DNA from: Micavibrio sp.
GTDB lineage: Bacteria; Pseudomonadota; Alphaproteobacteria; Micavibrionales; Micavibrionaceae
Length of the DNA stretch: 20,169 bases
Assembly: GCA_030824805.1 (NCBI GenBank)
Contig: JAPJRC010000041.1
Coordinates: 1 to 20,169, forward strand
Reading direction: 5' to 3'
How positions within the stretch are numbered: the stretch's first letter is position 1; each line of letters opens with the position of its first letter. The position numbers were made by a program, and so were the translations under genes. Positions 12,568 through 20,169 of the stretch are shown here, piece by piece. The notes beneath the pieces were generated by a model that searched no databases, had not been told where the DNA came from, and was given only the letters and a program-made list of their open reading frames with translations.

Positions 12568-12590
12568 CTTTGAAAATAAGCTTTTCAAAG
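12568..12590 (-). promoter_or_regulatory. Hairpin next to the icd ribosome-binding site
   Basis: A perfect 9-bp inverted repeat, CTTTGAAAA (12568-12576) and TTTTCAAAG (12582-12590), has a 5-nt loop. On the minus strand the 3' arm ends in CAAAG and runs straight into GAG of the Shine-Dalgarno AAAGGAG, so folding would hide the first half of the site. No T-run follows, so it is not a terminator. The A/T-rich stem resembles the melting-type element of RNA thermometers, but that role is a guess. Confidence 0.45.
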
Positions 12591-12618
12591 ATGGGGACGC
12601 AAAGCCTTCAAGTCAACG

Positions 12619-13029
12619 CTAAATAAGGTCGAATGCGCGGTCCGGCGTGGAAAGGACGCGCCCCAGATGCTGGCGGCCGAGGCGCAAGACATCCGCGAAG
12701 TTGATCGTTGCCGTAGGCTGGAATCCAATCCCGAAATTCACCATGTAATTGGGAAAATCCTTTTCGGGAACATTTTTAACAATCGCCATAACCGTGGCCT
12801 TGGGGCCGCGATGGCGGTCGAAAATGACACAGCTTATACCATCGCCTTTTTTGAAAATCGGCTCGATCAGAGCCCCTTGCCGGACATAGAGCTTTGAAAG
12901 CCCGTGAAGATCCTGGATTTCCTGAGCCGTAAAGACCATCCGCAGATGATCATTGTCGTTATGGGCCGCTACTGCGGTTGCGGATTTACGGAAGGAAAGA
13001 TTTATAAAGCCAGACGAAAGCATACCCAT
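12619..13029 (-). CDS. Conserved-looking hypothetical protein, unknown function
   Basis: The frame gives 136 residues from the ATG at 13029 (145 from an ATG at 13056; another in-frame ATG is at 13023). None has a strong ribosome-binding site, so the start is uncertain. The N-terminus is polar (FRKSATAVAAHNDNDHLR), and a compact domain follows: FTAQEIQDLHGLSKLYVRQG, a basic KKGDGISCVIFDRHRGPKA strand region, and FPNYMVNFGIGFQPTATINF. It reads as a small soluble cytoplasmic protein; no motif points to an enzyme. It lies downstream of the DUF2794-like gene and upstream of icd. A perfect TTGACA at 13081-13076 without a convincing -10 lies in the gap before it. Confidence 0.7.
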   Translation of the reverse strand: MGMLSSGFINLSFRKSATAVAAHNDNDHLRMVFTAQEIQDLHGLSKLYVRQGALIEPIFKKGDGISCVIFDRHRGPKATVMAIVKNVPEKDFPNYMVNFGIGFQPTATINFADVLRLGRQHLGRVLSTPDRAFDLI

Positions 13030-13086
13030 CAACACCCAAACGTTATGCAAAAACATTCGGGTAAGCGGCAGAATTTGTCAATCAAA

Positions 13087-13452
13087 TTAGGAAACGACTT
13101 TCAGGCCTTTGCGGGCGGCATGGCTTTCGCGCAGCACATCTATCTCGGCTTTCAGCTTCTCGACGAAATTATCGATCTTTTCGGAACGCACAATCTCTGC
13201 CGGTTGCCCCTTGGGACCGGGTGTTGTGGCGATGAAAAGATGGCGTTCGGGGCCTAGCCTGCGCTTTTCCACGGTGATAAGAGGCGTTTTTCCAGCCTCT
13301 TCCTTGAAGGAAATAAAATACTGTCCGTTCACTTCCGAAAACGAGAAATCGCGAAACAGGCCGGAATAGACATTCTGGCTGTATATCTGGAAAATTCTGC
13401 CGAATTCGGAACGCGTGTAGCCTATTTTGGCTGTCGGGGTCTGAAAACTCAT
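13087..13452 (-). CDS. DUF2794-like protein
   Basis: A 121-residue protein resembling the alphaproteobacterial DUF2794 family by pattern: an aromatic-plus-acidic helix (YTRSEFGRIFQIYSQNVYSG), then FRDFSF, a strand FISFKEEAG, and PLITVEKRR, which parallels the family's PLYRIEKRP. This assignment is from memory of the family pattern and is moderate. The C-terminus forms a charged helix (EKIDNFVEKLKAEIDVLRESHAARKG). The function of the family is unknown. A GTG at 13461 would add three codons, but the ATG at 13452 is preferred. TATAGT ends 7 nt before it, so the transcript may be leaderless. It is divergent from the yfgM-bamB-der operon across 85 bp. Confidence 0.75.
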   Translation of the reverse strand: MSFQTPTAKIGYTRSEFGRIFQIYSQNVYSGLFRDFSFSEVNGQYFISFKEEAGKTPLITVEKRRLGPERHLFIATTPGPKGQPAEIVRSEKIDNFVEKLKAEIDVLRESHAARKGLKVVS

Positions 13453-13481
13453 AAAAACCACTATACCACAGAATTAAGGCT

Positions 13482-13509
13482 TTGCGTAATTTGCTGTTTT
13501 TCCTATGAT
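13482..13509 (+). promoter_or_regulatory. Promoter of the yfgM-bamB-der operon
   Basis: TTGCGT (13482-13487) and TATGAT (13504-13509) are separated by 16 nt and lie about 28 nt before the ATG at 13538. AAGGAG follows at 13521-13526. The opposite strand of the same spacer carries TATAGT at 13465-13460 for the DUF2794-like gene. Confidence 0.5.
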
Positions 13510-13537
13510 GGCCCCGTTTTAAGGAGACCTGTAAGTT

Positions 13538-14221
13538 ATGTCCGATATCTTTCGCGAAGTCGATGAAGCCCTGCAACGGGAAAAGGCCGCCCAGTTCTGG
13601 AAGAATTACGGGCCCACTCTCGTTCTGGCCGCTGTTCTGATGGTCGCCACCACAGGTATCACCACGGCGTATTACGCATGGGATTCCGCACGCAACAAGG
13701 AAAGCACGGCTAAACTGGTCGCCGCCGCCGAAGAAAAAGATATCGCTGCCGCCATGGAAAAAGCAGCCGGTGAAACGGACGATGGACACAAGGGCATTGC
13801 ACTGCTGAACGCCGCGGCAAAATACGCAGACAAGAAAGACTTCGCCAAAGCGGCTGGCCTTTATGAATCCGTAGCCCAGGACAAATCCGCCCCGCAGGAT
13901 CTGCGCGATATCTCCAACATATTCTATGTACGCGCAGCCGTTCTGGCCGCAGGCGATAAGGCGCCAGATTATAAAGCGCTGATTGAACGTGTCGAACCTG
14001 TGGCAAAGAATGACAAATCTGCATTCCAGCAGCAGGCCTTGCTTGAGACAGCACTGCTATACGGCAACGGCCTGAAAGACTATGCCAAAGCTCTTGAGCT
14101 GTTGAAAGGTTTCGAGGCAGATTCCACCGCAGACTCGCTGCAGGAAAAGGCCAACGCCCTTAAACACGTGTACCAGTACGAGACATCCAAAACCACACCT
14201 ACCGAAGCGCCCAAAGAATAA
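13538..14221 (+). CDS. Membrane-anchored TPR-like protein, YfgM family
   Basis: The product has 227 residues. A short cytoplasmic N-terminus (MSDIFREVDEALQREKAAQFW) is followed by one transmembrane helix (about 26-48, GPTLVLAAVLMVATTGITTAYY) and an Ala-rich helical periplasmic domain. Helix pairs such as KYADKKDFAKAAGLYESVA and YGNGLKDYAKALELLKGF are TPR-like. In E. coli YfgM associates with the SecYEG translocon and the chaperone PpiD. The gene comes directly before bamB and der, the same order as E. coli yfgM-bamB-der, which supports the call. The C-terminal tail (TSKTTPTEAPKE) is disordered. The ATG at 13538 has AAGGAG about 12 nt upstream. Spacing to bamB is 32 nt. Confidence 0.88.
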   Translation: MSDIFREVDEALQREKAAQFWKNYGPTLVLAAVLMVATTGITTAYYAWDSARNKESTAKLVAAAEEKDIAAAMEKAAGETDDGHKGIALLNAAAKYADKKDFAKAAGLYESVAQDKSAPQDLRDISNIFYVRAAVLAAGDKAPDYKALIERVEPVAKNDKSAFQQQALLETALLYGNGLKDYAKALELLKGFEADSTADSLQEKANALKHVYQYETSKTTPTEAPKE

Positions 14222-14253
14222 TCCAAGGCAACATCATACAGCATAGGTTCGTC

Positions 14254-15579
14254 ATGAAACGCGCCCTACTTTTCTCCGCCCTTCTTCTCAGCACAGGCAT
14301 AACAGCCTGCTCCGATAACTGGTTCGGCGATAAAGACGAACGTCCGCCACTTGAAGGCCAGCGTATTTCCGTTCTGGATTACGAAAGAGATCTTCGCCCC
14401 GACGAAGACGCCAAAGTTTCCTCTTTCGTGTCTGGCGATATGGTCGCCAATGACGCATGGCCGCAGGCGGGTGGCGAGCCTAGCCATGCCATGGGCAATC
14501 TTGCGCTTGGGCCGGATCTTAAAAAAGTGTGGTCCAGAAGCATCGGTGAAGGAAGCCGTTCACGTCTGCCCCTGACCGCACAACCGGTGACGGTCGGACA
14601 GAGCATCTTTACGCTTGATACGGATGCACAACTCAGCGCCATTTCCACGCAGGACGGCAGCGTCTACTGGCGTACCGACATCCGTGATGAGGAAGAAGAA
14701 GACCCTGTCATCAGCGGCGGTATCGCCGTGGATGGTGCAACGGTCTATGCAACGGCGGGTTATGATGAGCTGGTGGCGGTGGATGCCACCAAAGGTGAAA
14801 TCAAATGGCGCTCCACGCTGACCAGCCCTTCGCGTGCGGCCCCCACGGTTGTAGGCCCCCGTGTTTTTGTAACCACGCTCGCCAACAGTGTTCTCGCCAT
14901 CAACACGGCGGACGGCAAAGTTGAATGGGAATTCGCAGGGCTCGGCCAAAGCACCGGCCTGATTGGCGCCGCGTCACCGGCTGCAACAAACGATCTCGTC
15001 ATCCCTGCCTTTTCGTCGGGTGAAATTTACGCGCTACGCTCTGGTAACGGTTCCGTTGCCTGGTCGGACAACCTTGCCAACACGCTGCGTCTCGGCGGCA
15101 TGACAGCGCTCTCCGACATTCGCGGTCTTCCGGTTGTAGACAACAATGTCGTCTACGCTATCTCGTTCGGCGGTAAAATGGCAGCGATCGATATCAATTC
15201 GGGCGCCCGCCTCTGGTCGAAAGACATCAGCGGCGCGAAAACACCATGGCTCGCGGGCAACCGCCTGTATACGCTTTCTTCGGAAAACCAGATCGTGGCG
15301 TTCGACAAAGACAACGGCACGGTCATATGGGTATCCCAGCTTGCCCGTTTCAAAGACCAGAAAGAAAAGACAGGTCCTATCATCTGGACAGGTCCCATCA
15401 TGGCTGGCAACCGTCTTCTTGTGTTCAGCTCGGATGCGCGTGTGGCAGAGGTTAATCCCGAAAACGGCACCTTGCTGCGCGAATGGGACAGCGGCGATGA
15501 CGTCCGTATTTCCCCGATTGTGGCGGGCAAAACCCTATATATTCTGGGCGAAGACGGCGATCTGACCGCCTACCGTTAA
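14254..15579 (+). CDS. bamB: Outer membrane protein assembly factor BamB
   Basis: A 441-residue lipoprotein of the BAM complex that aids insertion of beta-barrel proteins into the outer membrane from its periplasmic face. The signal peptide ends in lipobox ITAC (Cys19). An acidic, proline-containing N-terminus (RPPLEGQRISVLDYER) is the form I recall from alphaproteobacterial BamB. The rest is a PQQ-like beta-propeller; repeated blade endings with a docking Trp are visible: GSVYWRTDI, GEIKWRSTL, GKVEWEFAG, GSVAWSDNL, GARLWSKDI and GTVIWVSQL, then GTLLREWDSG. WPQAGG at 69-74 opens the first blade. It sits between yfgM and der, as in E. coli. The length is slightly above E. coli BamB (about 392). 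A PQQ dehydrogenase is excluded by size and context. Confidence 0.96.
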   Translation: MKRALLFSALLLSTGITACSDNWFGDKDERPPLEGQRISVLDYERDLRPDEDAKVSSFVSGDMVANDAWPQAGGEPSHAMGNLALGPDLKKVWSRSIGEGSRSRLPLTAQPVTVGQSIFTLDTDAQLSAISTQDGSVYWRTDIRDEEEEDPVISGGIAVDGATVYATAGYDELVAVDATKGEIKWRSTLTSPSRAAPTVVGPRVFVTTLANSVLAINTADGKVEWEFAGLGQSTGLIGAASPAATNDLVIPAFSSGEIYALRSGNGSVAWSDNLANTLRLGGMTALSDIRGLPVVDNNVVYAISFGGKMAAIDINSGARLWSKDISGAKTPWLAGNRLYTLSSENQIVAFDKDNGTVIWVSQLARFKDQKEKTGPIIWTGPIMAGNRLLVFSSDARVAEVNPENGTLLREWDSGDDVRISPIVAGKTLYILGEDGDLTAYR

Positions 15580-15624
15580 GAAATATCTGGCAAAATCCGC
15601 CCCGAACCCTTAAAGACAGGGCCT

Positions 15625-17046
15625 ATGTTTACCATCGCCATATTGGGCCGCCCGAACGTGGGCAAATCGACCCTTTTCAACTGCATTGCGGGCAAACAGC
15701 TCGCGATCGTTGATGACACGCCCGGCGTAACCCGCGACTGGCGTGAGGCGGAGGCGTTTTTCTACGACCGTCAGATCAAGATTATGGACACGGCAGGCCT
15801 TGAAGAAAGCTTCGATGAAAGCATTCAGGGCCGCATGCGCAAACAAACCGAAGAAGCGCTTTCACGCGCCGATGCCATTCTTTTTGTCGTCGACGGGCGC
15901 GTGGGTCTGACGCCGCTCGACAAACATTACGCGCAATGGCTGCGCAAACAAAAAAAGCCCGTCGTGCTGGCCGTTAACAAATGCGAGAACGAAAAAGCCG
16001 CCATGGCCGGGATGGCCGAGGCCTATTCGCTCGGCTTTGGCGAACCGGTGCCGGTTTCCGCCGCACACGGACACGGCATTCATGATATTTATCTGTCCTT
16101 CCTGCCGCACATGCCAAAGATCGAGCAGGAAACTGCCGATGAAGAAAACGATTACATCGATATGGGCCGGATCGACGATCTCGAGGGCGATGAGACTTTC
16201 GATTTCGCGGCCCTTGTCACCGATGAAGAGATCAATGAAAAACCATTGAAGATCGCCATCGTGGGCCGTCCGAATGCGGGTAAATCGACATTGGTCAACG
16301 CGCTCTTGCGTGACAACCGCGTGATGACAGGCCCCGAGGCCGGCATCACACGCGACGCCATCGCTGTCGACTGGGAATATAAAGACCGCAAGATCAAACT
16401 GGTCGACACGGCAGGCCTTCGCAAAAAGGCCCGCGTACAAAACAAAATCGAAAAACTTTCGGTTGAAGACACGATGCGCGCCATTCGTCTTGCGCAGGTT
16501 GTGGTTATGCTGGTCGAACCGGATACAATGTTCGAAAAACAGGACCAGCAAATTGCCAGCCACGTGCTCGATGAAGGCCGCGCCCTTATCATCGCGGTCA
16601 ACAAATGGGATCTGGTCGAAGACAAGAAAGCCGCGCTTGATCTGCTGCAATATCGTCTCGACACAGGCCTTGCGCAGGTGAAGAAGCTTCCGGTCGTTAC
16701 GATTTCGGCCTTGAACGCGCGCGGCCTGCACACGCTGATGGACGCGATTTTCGAAACATACGACACATGGACGAAACGTATCTCGACGGCAAAGATGAAC
16801 CGCTGGCTCGCCGCGCGTGAAAGCCAGAATCCAGCGCCACTGGTATCCGGCCGTGCAAACCGGCTGAAATACATGACGCAGATCAACATCCGCCCGCCGA
16901 CATTCGCGCTGTGGGTGTCGCAATCGGGCGAGTTGCCGGACACGTATAAGCGTTACATCGTCAACGCGCTGCGCGAAGATTTCGATATAAAAGGCGTGCC
17001 TGTGCGCCTCCTCATACGTTCATCCAAGAACCCGTTCTCTGAATAA
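15625..17046 (+). CDS. der: Ribosome assembly GTPase Der (EngA)
   Basis: A 473-residue double-GTPase that binds the 50S subunit during late assembly. The first G domain has the P-loop GRPNVGKS (8-15), TPGVTRD (32-38), DTAG (55-58) and NKCE (118-121, a Glu in place of the usual Asp of NKxD, seen in many Der proteins). An acidic linker (about 165-200) joins it to the second G domain: GRPNAGKS (214-221), GITRD (240-244), DTAGLRKKA (261-269) and NKWD (326-329). A C-terminal KH-like domain spans about 385-473 and includes INIRPPTFALWVS. The ATG at 15625 has only a weak ribosome-binding site (ACAGGG). It is third in the yfgM-bamB-der unit, 45 nt after bamB. Confidence 0.98.
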   Translation: MFTIAILGRPNVGKSTLFNCIAGKQLAIVDDTPGVTRDWREAEAFFYDRQIKIMDTAGLEESFDESIQGRMRKQTEEALSRADAILFVVDGRVGLTPLDKHYAQWLRKQKKPVVLAVNKCENEKAAMAGMAEAYSLGFGEPVPVSAAHGHGIHDIYLSFLPHMPKIEQETADEENDYIDMGRIDDLEGDETFDFAALVTDEEINEKPLKIAIVGRPNAGKSTLVNALLRDNRVMTGPEAGITRDAIAVDWEYKDRKIKLVDTAGLRKKARVQNKIEKLSVEDTMRAIRLAQVVVMLVEPDTMFEKQDQQIASHVLDEGRALIIAVNKWDLVEDKKAALDLLQYRLDTGLAQVKKLPVVTISALNARGLHTLMDAIFETYDTWTKRISTAKMNRWLAARESQNPAPLVSGRANRLKYMTQINIRPPTFALWVSQSGELPDTYKRYIVNALREDFDIKGVPVRLLIRSSKNPFSE

Positions 17047-17108
17047 TCGGAACCAGGCGGCTTTTCCGCGCGTTACCTTCTTTATCACCAGGATAAAAGG
17101 CGACGCAT

Positions 17109-18053
17109 ATGACACAGAACACACCCGATACAGCCAGCACACCGGACGTGATGGGCATAGGCAACATCAGCGGCTTCTTTGACGGGCTATCCGAAGGAGA
17201 AACGGGCTTGATGGCGCTGGCCATAGCATGGGGATTGCGGTTGCTGGCAGCCCTCGTGATCCTGTTCGCGGGATGGGTTATCGGAAACTGGGTCAATCGC
17301 CGTTTTGAAAATCTGCACCATCTCGATGGAACGCTGCGCAATTTTCTCGGTGGCTTTTTCAAATATATGATCGTTGCCGTCAGTGTGATCACCGTCATAG
17401 GCCTGTTCGGCATACCCATGGCTTCGCTTCTCGCCGTTATGGGTGCCGCTGGTCTTGCCATAGGCCTCGCATTGCAGGGCACGCTTTCAAACGTCGCCTC
17501 CGGTGTGATGATTCTGATACTGCGTCCTTTCAATGTCGGTGATTACATCGCATTCGGGGATGAGAGCGGATCTGTCAAAACGCTGGGGCTTTTCGGCTGT
17601 GAACTCGCAACCGCAGACAATGTGTATCTGTATGCGCCCAATAGCAAAATATGGGGCAGCGAAATAAAGAACTATTCGCGCAACGACCTGAGACGGCAGG
17701 ATATCAATGTTGGCATCGGCTATAACGACGATATCGACAAGGCTTTGTCTGTCATCAACGCAATTCTTGATAACGATCCGCGCATTCTAAAAGATGAGGG
17801 CAAGAAACCGGAAATCACTGTGGATGCGCTCGCAGACTTCTCCGTTAATCTTATTGTGCGTTTCTGGTCGAAGAGCAGTGACATGTGGAAACTGCACGGC
17901 GACATCACAAAGGCTATCAAGGAACAGCTGGATGCCAACGGCATTTCCATCCCCTATCCGACCCGCACTGTCGAGGTTGTGGAGGACGGAAATGATTCCC
18001 CGCCACCTTCAAACGGCGATGGGCGCCGCAACCAGATAGCGAGCGCGGCCTAG
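17109..18053 (+). CDS. Small-conductance mechanosensitive channel, MscS family
   Basis: An inner-membrane channel protein of 314 residues that opens under membrane tension to release solutes on hypo-osmotic shock. Three transmembrane helices are visible: about 36-60, about 82-101, and the pore helix about 105-133 with the Gly/Ala-packed stretch VMGAAGLAIGLALQG. The beta domain follows (RPFNVGDYIAFGDESGSVKTLG), with YAPNSKIWGSEIKNYS and the C-terminal alpha/beta domain ending in IPYPTRTVEV. The length is close to E. coli MscS (286), with a disordered polar tail (GNDSPPPSNGDGRRN). AAAAGG precedes the ATG at 17109 by about 9 nt. It is 62 nt downstream of der without a convincing terminator, so readthrough is possible. 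Its TAG directly abuts the stop of the convergent dehydrogenase. Confidence 0.93.
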   Translation: MTQNTPDTASTPDVMGIGNISGFFDGLSEGETGLMALAIAWGLRLLAALVILFAGWVIGNWVNRRFENLHHLDGTLRNFLGGFFKYMIVAVSVITVIGLFGIPMASLLAVMGAAGLAIGLALQGTLSNVASGVMILILRPFNVGDYIAFGDESGSVKTLGLFGCELATADNVYLYAPNSKIWGSEIKNYSRNDLRRQDINVGIGYNDDIDKALSVINAILDNDPRILKDEGKKPEITVDALADFSVNLIVRFWSKSSDMWKLHGDITKAIKEQLDANGISIPYPTRTVEVVEDGNDSPPPSNGDGRRNQIASAA

Positions 18054-18767
18054 TTACTTTTCGCTGGATACGGTTAGGGTTTCGCCGTTCATCGAGCAGT
18101 CATTCGCCACCAGTTTCAAGAAGTGGTGCGCAATTTCATCCGGATGCGGGCGTTTTTGCGGATCCTCGCCCGGATAGGCCTGCGAGCGCATCGCCGTGCG
18201 CACGCGGCCCGGATCGAGGATATTCACCTTCACATTGGTGTTAGCGCATTCTGCCGCATAGACCTTTGCCAACGCTTCCAGCGCGGCTTTGGAAACCGCA
18301 TACTCACCCCAATAGGCTTTGAAATCCTTGGTAACGCCTGATGTGACAAACACAACACGGCCATTGTCAGACGCTTTCAAAAGCGGATCGAGCGTGCGGA
18401 TAAGGCGGTAATTCGCCGTGACGTTCAAATCCATCACGCGCTGGAACTCGTCGGGTTTCAAATGTCCCAAGGGTGCAAGTGTGCCGAGCATCGCGGCATT
18501 GCCGATGAAAATATCCAGCTTCGGGAAATGCTGGTGCAGCGTAGGGCCCAGCGCATCGAGATCGTTTAGCTTGAACAGGTCGAGCGGCATGAGGGTGGCT
18601 TTGCCGCCAAACGCCTTGATCTCGTCATCCACGGCTTCGAGGCCGCCAATGGTGCGGGCAATTAAAATGACATGCGCGCCGCGCTTGGCCAGTTCCTTGG
18701 CCACAGACGCGCCAATGCCGCGCGAAGCACCCGTTACGAGGGCGGTTTTACCGGACAGATCAGTCAT
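18054..18767 (-). CDS. Short-chain dehydrogenase/reductase (SDR family)
   Basis: A classical SDR of 237 residues using NAD(P)H; the substrate cannot be told from sequence. The cofactor motif TGASRGIG is at 12-19, NAA at 90-92, and the catalytic Ser143 (FVTSGVT), Tyr156 and Lys160 (YAVSK) are all present. VNILDPGRVRTAMRS (181-195) matches the PG-x-V-x-T segment typical of the family. A longer frame opens at 18989 inside purF, but the ATG at 18767 begins right at the SDR fold and overlaps the purF TGA by 8 nt, so the gene is probably translated by coupling with purF. I recall SDR genes next to purF in other alphaproteobacteria; why is not known. Overall similarity is to YciK-like SDRs. Confidence 0.93.
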   Translation of the reverse strand: MTDLSGKTALVTGASRGIGASVAKELAKRGAHVILIARTIGGLEAVDDEIKAFGGKATLMPLDLFKLNDLDALGPTLHQHFPKLDIFIGNAAMLGTLAPLGHLKPDEFQRVMDLNVTANYRLIRTLDPLLKASDNGRVVFVTSGVTKDFKAYWGEYAVSKAALEALAKVYAAECANTNVKVNILDPGRVRTAMRSQAYPGEDPQKRPHPDEIAHHFLKLVANDCSMNGETLTVSSEK

Positions 18768-20169
18768 CGATAGAAACCAGCATCTTCGCGCCGATACGCG
18801 CTTTAACCTTGGGTGTTGTGCATCCGGCGATCTTGTCCACCAGTTCCACCGGATATTCGCCGGTAAAGCAGGCATCGCAATATTGCGGAAGATCGTTGTT
18901 ACGCTTTGTCTCGCCCACAGCCTGATACAGGCCATCGATGGAAATATAAGCAAGCGAATCCACGCCGATATGCTGGGCAATCTGCTCAACCGTGTGCGTG
19001 TGTGCCATCAATTCTTCCTGAGACGGCGTATCGATGCCATAGAAGCAGCTATGCGCCGTTGGCGGCGAAGAGATACGCATATGCACTTCTTTCGCACCGG
19101 CCGCGCGCACCATATCCACAATCTTGCGCGATGTCGTTCCGCGAACGATGGAATCGTCGACGAGGATAACCACCTTGTCTTTCAGATATTTTGCATTCGC
19201 GTTGTGTTTCAGCTTCACGCCAAGATTTCTGATCTGCGCCGTAGGTTCGATAAAGGTACGGCCCACATAGTGGTTGCGGATAATACCGAGTTCGAACGGT
19301 ACGCCCGATGCCTGCGAATATCCAATCGCGGAAGGCACGCCTGAATCCGGCACGGGCACAACCACATCGGCATTGGCGACAGGCGATTCTTTCGCAAGCA
19401 CCGCGCCGATATTCTTGCGCATTTCATAAACGGAATGCCCTTCCATCATGGAGTCCGGACGCGCGAAGTATACATATTCGAATATGCAAAAACGCGATTG
19501 CGTTTTGGCGAAAGGCTGCAGCGTGCGCATGCCTTGCTTGTCAACGATCACCATTTCACCCGGCTCAACATCGCGCACAAATTCAGCGCCAATAATATCA
19601 AGGGCACAGCTTTCGGATGCCATGATGTAGGAACCGCCGAGTTTACCGATAACCAGGGGACGAATGCCAAACGGATCGCGCACACCGATAAGCATGTCAT
19701 CGGTTACAGCCACCAGAGAATACGCGCCTTTGATTTCGTTGACGGCGTCGATCAGTTTTTCAACCGCACCCGGTTTGTTCGATACGGCCATCAGGTGAAC
19801 GATGACTTCCGTGTCGGATGTCGACTGGAACAAAGAGCCTTTGTTGACGAGGTCTTCGCGAATGGCGGCTGCGTTGGTCAGGTTGCCGTTGTGTGCAACC
19901 GCAAAGCCGCCGAGCGCGAGGTCCGCATAAATAGGCTGGACGTTGCGGAGCGATGCCTCACCCGTTGTGGAGTAACGGTTATGACCGATCGCGGCATGGC
20001 CCTTTAGTTTTTCAATGACCTTCTGTTTCGAGAAAGTCGCGTCGACGAGACCCATCGCCTTGTGCACGTAGAAATCAGTGCCATCGTAAGAGACGATACC
20101 GGCGGCTTCTTGTCCTCGGTGTTGAAGCGCGTGCAAACCGAGCGCTGTCATCGCCGCCGATTCCGGATG
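18760..20169 (-). CDS. purF: Amidophosphoribosyltransferase (5' end outside the window)
   Basis: PurF commits PRPP to purine synthesis by transferring the amide nitrogen of glutamine to give phosphoribosylamine. The frame is open to the right edge and reads HPESAAMTALGLHALQHRG, the normal continuation after the N-terminal CGVFGI, so the true start and catalytic Cys lie beyond 20169; the ATG at 20151 is internal. About 469 residues are visible. The glutaminase part includes GHNRYSTTG and HNGNLTNA, and the PRPP loop is VVILVDDSIVRGTTSRK. Four cysteines match the iron-sulfur ligands of the B. subtilis-type enzyme (FCIFEY, SCFYGIDTP, and YCDACFTGEYP with two). The TGA overlaps the downstream SDR start by 8 nt. 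Confidence 0.97.
   Translation of the reverse strand, partial: HPESAAMTALGLHALQHRGQEAAGIVSYDGTDFYVHKAMGLVDATFSKQKVIEKLKGHAAIGHNRYSTTGEASLRNVQPIYADLALGGFAVAHNGNLTNAAAIREDLVNKGSLFQSTSDTEVIVHLMAVSNKPGAVEKLIDAVNEIKGAYSLVAVTDDMLIGVRDPFGIRPLVIGKLGGSYIMASESCALDIIGAEFVRDVEPGEMVIVDKQGMRTLQPFAKTQSRFCIFEYVYFARPDSMMEGHSVYEMRKNIGAVLAKESPVANADVVVPVPDSGVPSAIGYSQASGVPFELGIIRNHYVGRTFIEPTAQIRNLGVKLKHNANAKYLKDKVVILVDDSIVRGTTSRKIVDMVRAAGAKEVHMRISSPPTAHSCFYGIDTPSQEELMAHTHTVEQIAQHIGVDSLAYISIDGLYQAVGETKRNNDLPQYCDACFTGEYPVELVDKIAGCTTPKVKARIGAKMLVSIDD

Noticed and set aside
10019..12626. Long plus-strand frames opposite the L,D-transpeptidase and isocitrate dehydrogenase (454 and 431 codons)
   Set aside because: Both lie fully antisense to genes with intact catalytic motifs and show no domain features; absence of stops follows from codon bias of the real genes.
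15862..16943. Minus-strand frames of 353 and 263 codons opposite der
   Set aside because: Der is unmistakable on the plus strand; the antisense products carry no motifs.
18768..18989. Upstream extension of the SDR reading frame
   Set aside because: The extra 74 residues lie inside purF in another frame and have no SDR features; the ATG at 18767 starts exactly at the Rossmann fold.

Overview
The window is a gene-dense, mixed-strand housekeeping segment of a Gram-negative aerobic bacterium, most likely an alphaproteobacterium. Supporting points are a Cox15-type heme A synthase, a eukaryote-like homodimeric NADP isocitrate dehydrogenase, an RNase E with a large acidic/RG-rich insertion in its S1 domain and a C-terminal GWW motif, a DUF2794-like protein, and the yfgM-bamB-der order. 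I cannot fix the order or genus. No mobile element, CRISPR array, tRNA or rRNA is visible.

Layout. Positions 1-1203 (minus) hold the start of a membrane protein running off the left edge, preceded by a YumC-type ferredoxin/flavodoxin-NADP reductase. Heme A synthase (1228-2211, plus) is divergent from the reductase across 24 bp and its stop overlaps that of a GT4 glycosyltransferase (2208-3269, minus). The glycosyltransferase is translationally coupled to a secreted Lys/Ala-rich protein (3266-4024). Positions 4025-4422 contain a strong minus-strand terminator, several inverted repeats and a possible 69-codon plus-strand ORF. A small secreted protein (4423-4752) and RNase E (4819-7590) follow on the minus strand, separated by a terminator. 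A 534-bp divergent spacer holds the likely RNase E leader, a 12-codon ORF with a consensus ribosome-binding site, and the promoter of an AmiC-like amidase (8125-9408, plus).

Next on the plus strand are a small lipoprotein with a strong terminator and a three-helix membrane protein. The minus strand from 13452 to 10202 carries a DUF2794-like protein, an unknown protein, isocitrate dehydrogenase and a YkuD L,D-transpeptidase that starts 1 nt after the icd stop. The plus strand from 13538 to 18053 carries YfgM-like TPR protein, BamB, GTPase Der and an MscS channel. At the right edge purF (minus, 5' end outside the window) overlaps the start of a short-chain dehydrogenase whose stop abuts that of mscS.

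Themes. Envelope biogenesis recurs: amidase, L,D-transpeptidase, BamB/YfgM, glycosyltransferase, small lipoprotein, MscS. The rest is central metabolism and information processing. There is no obvious new defence or mobile system. The most interesting unexplained signals are the structured 4.1-4.4 kb interval, the RNase E leader with its anti-Shine-Dalgarno-like stretch and mini-ORF, and a hairpin touching the icd ribosome-binding site.
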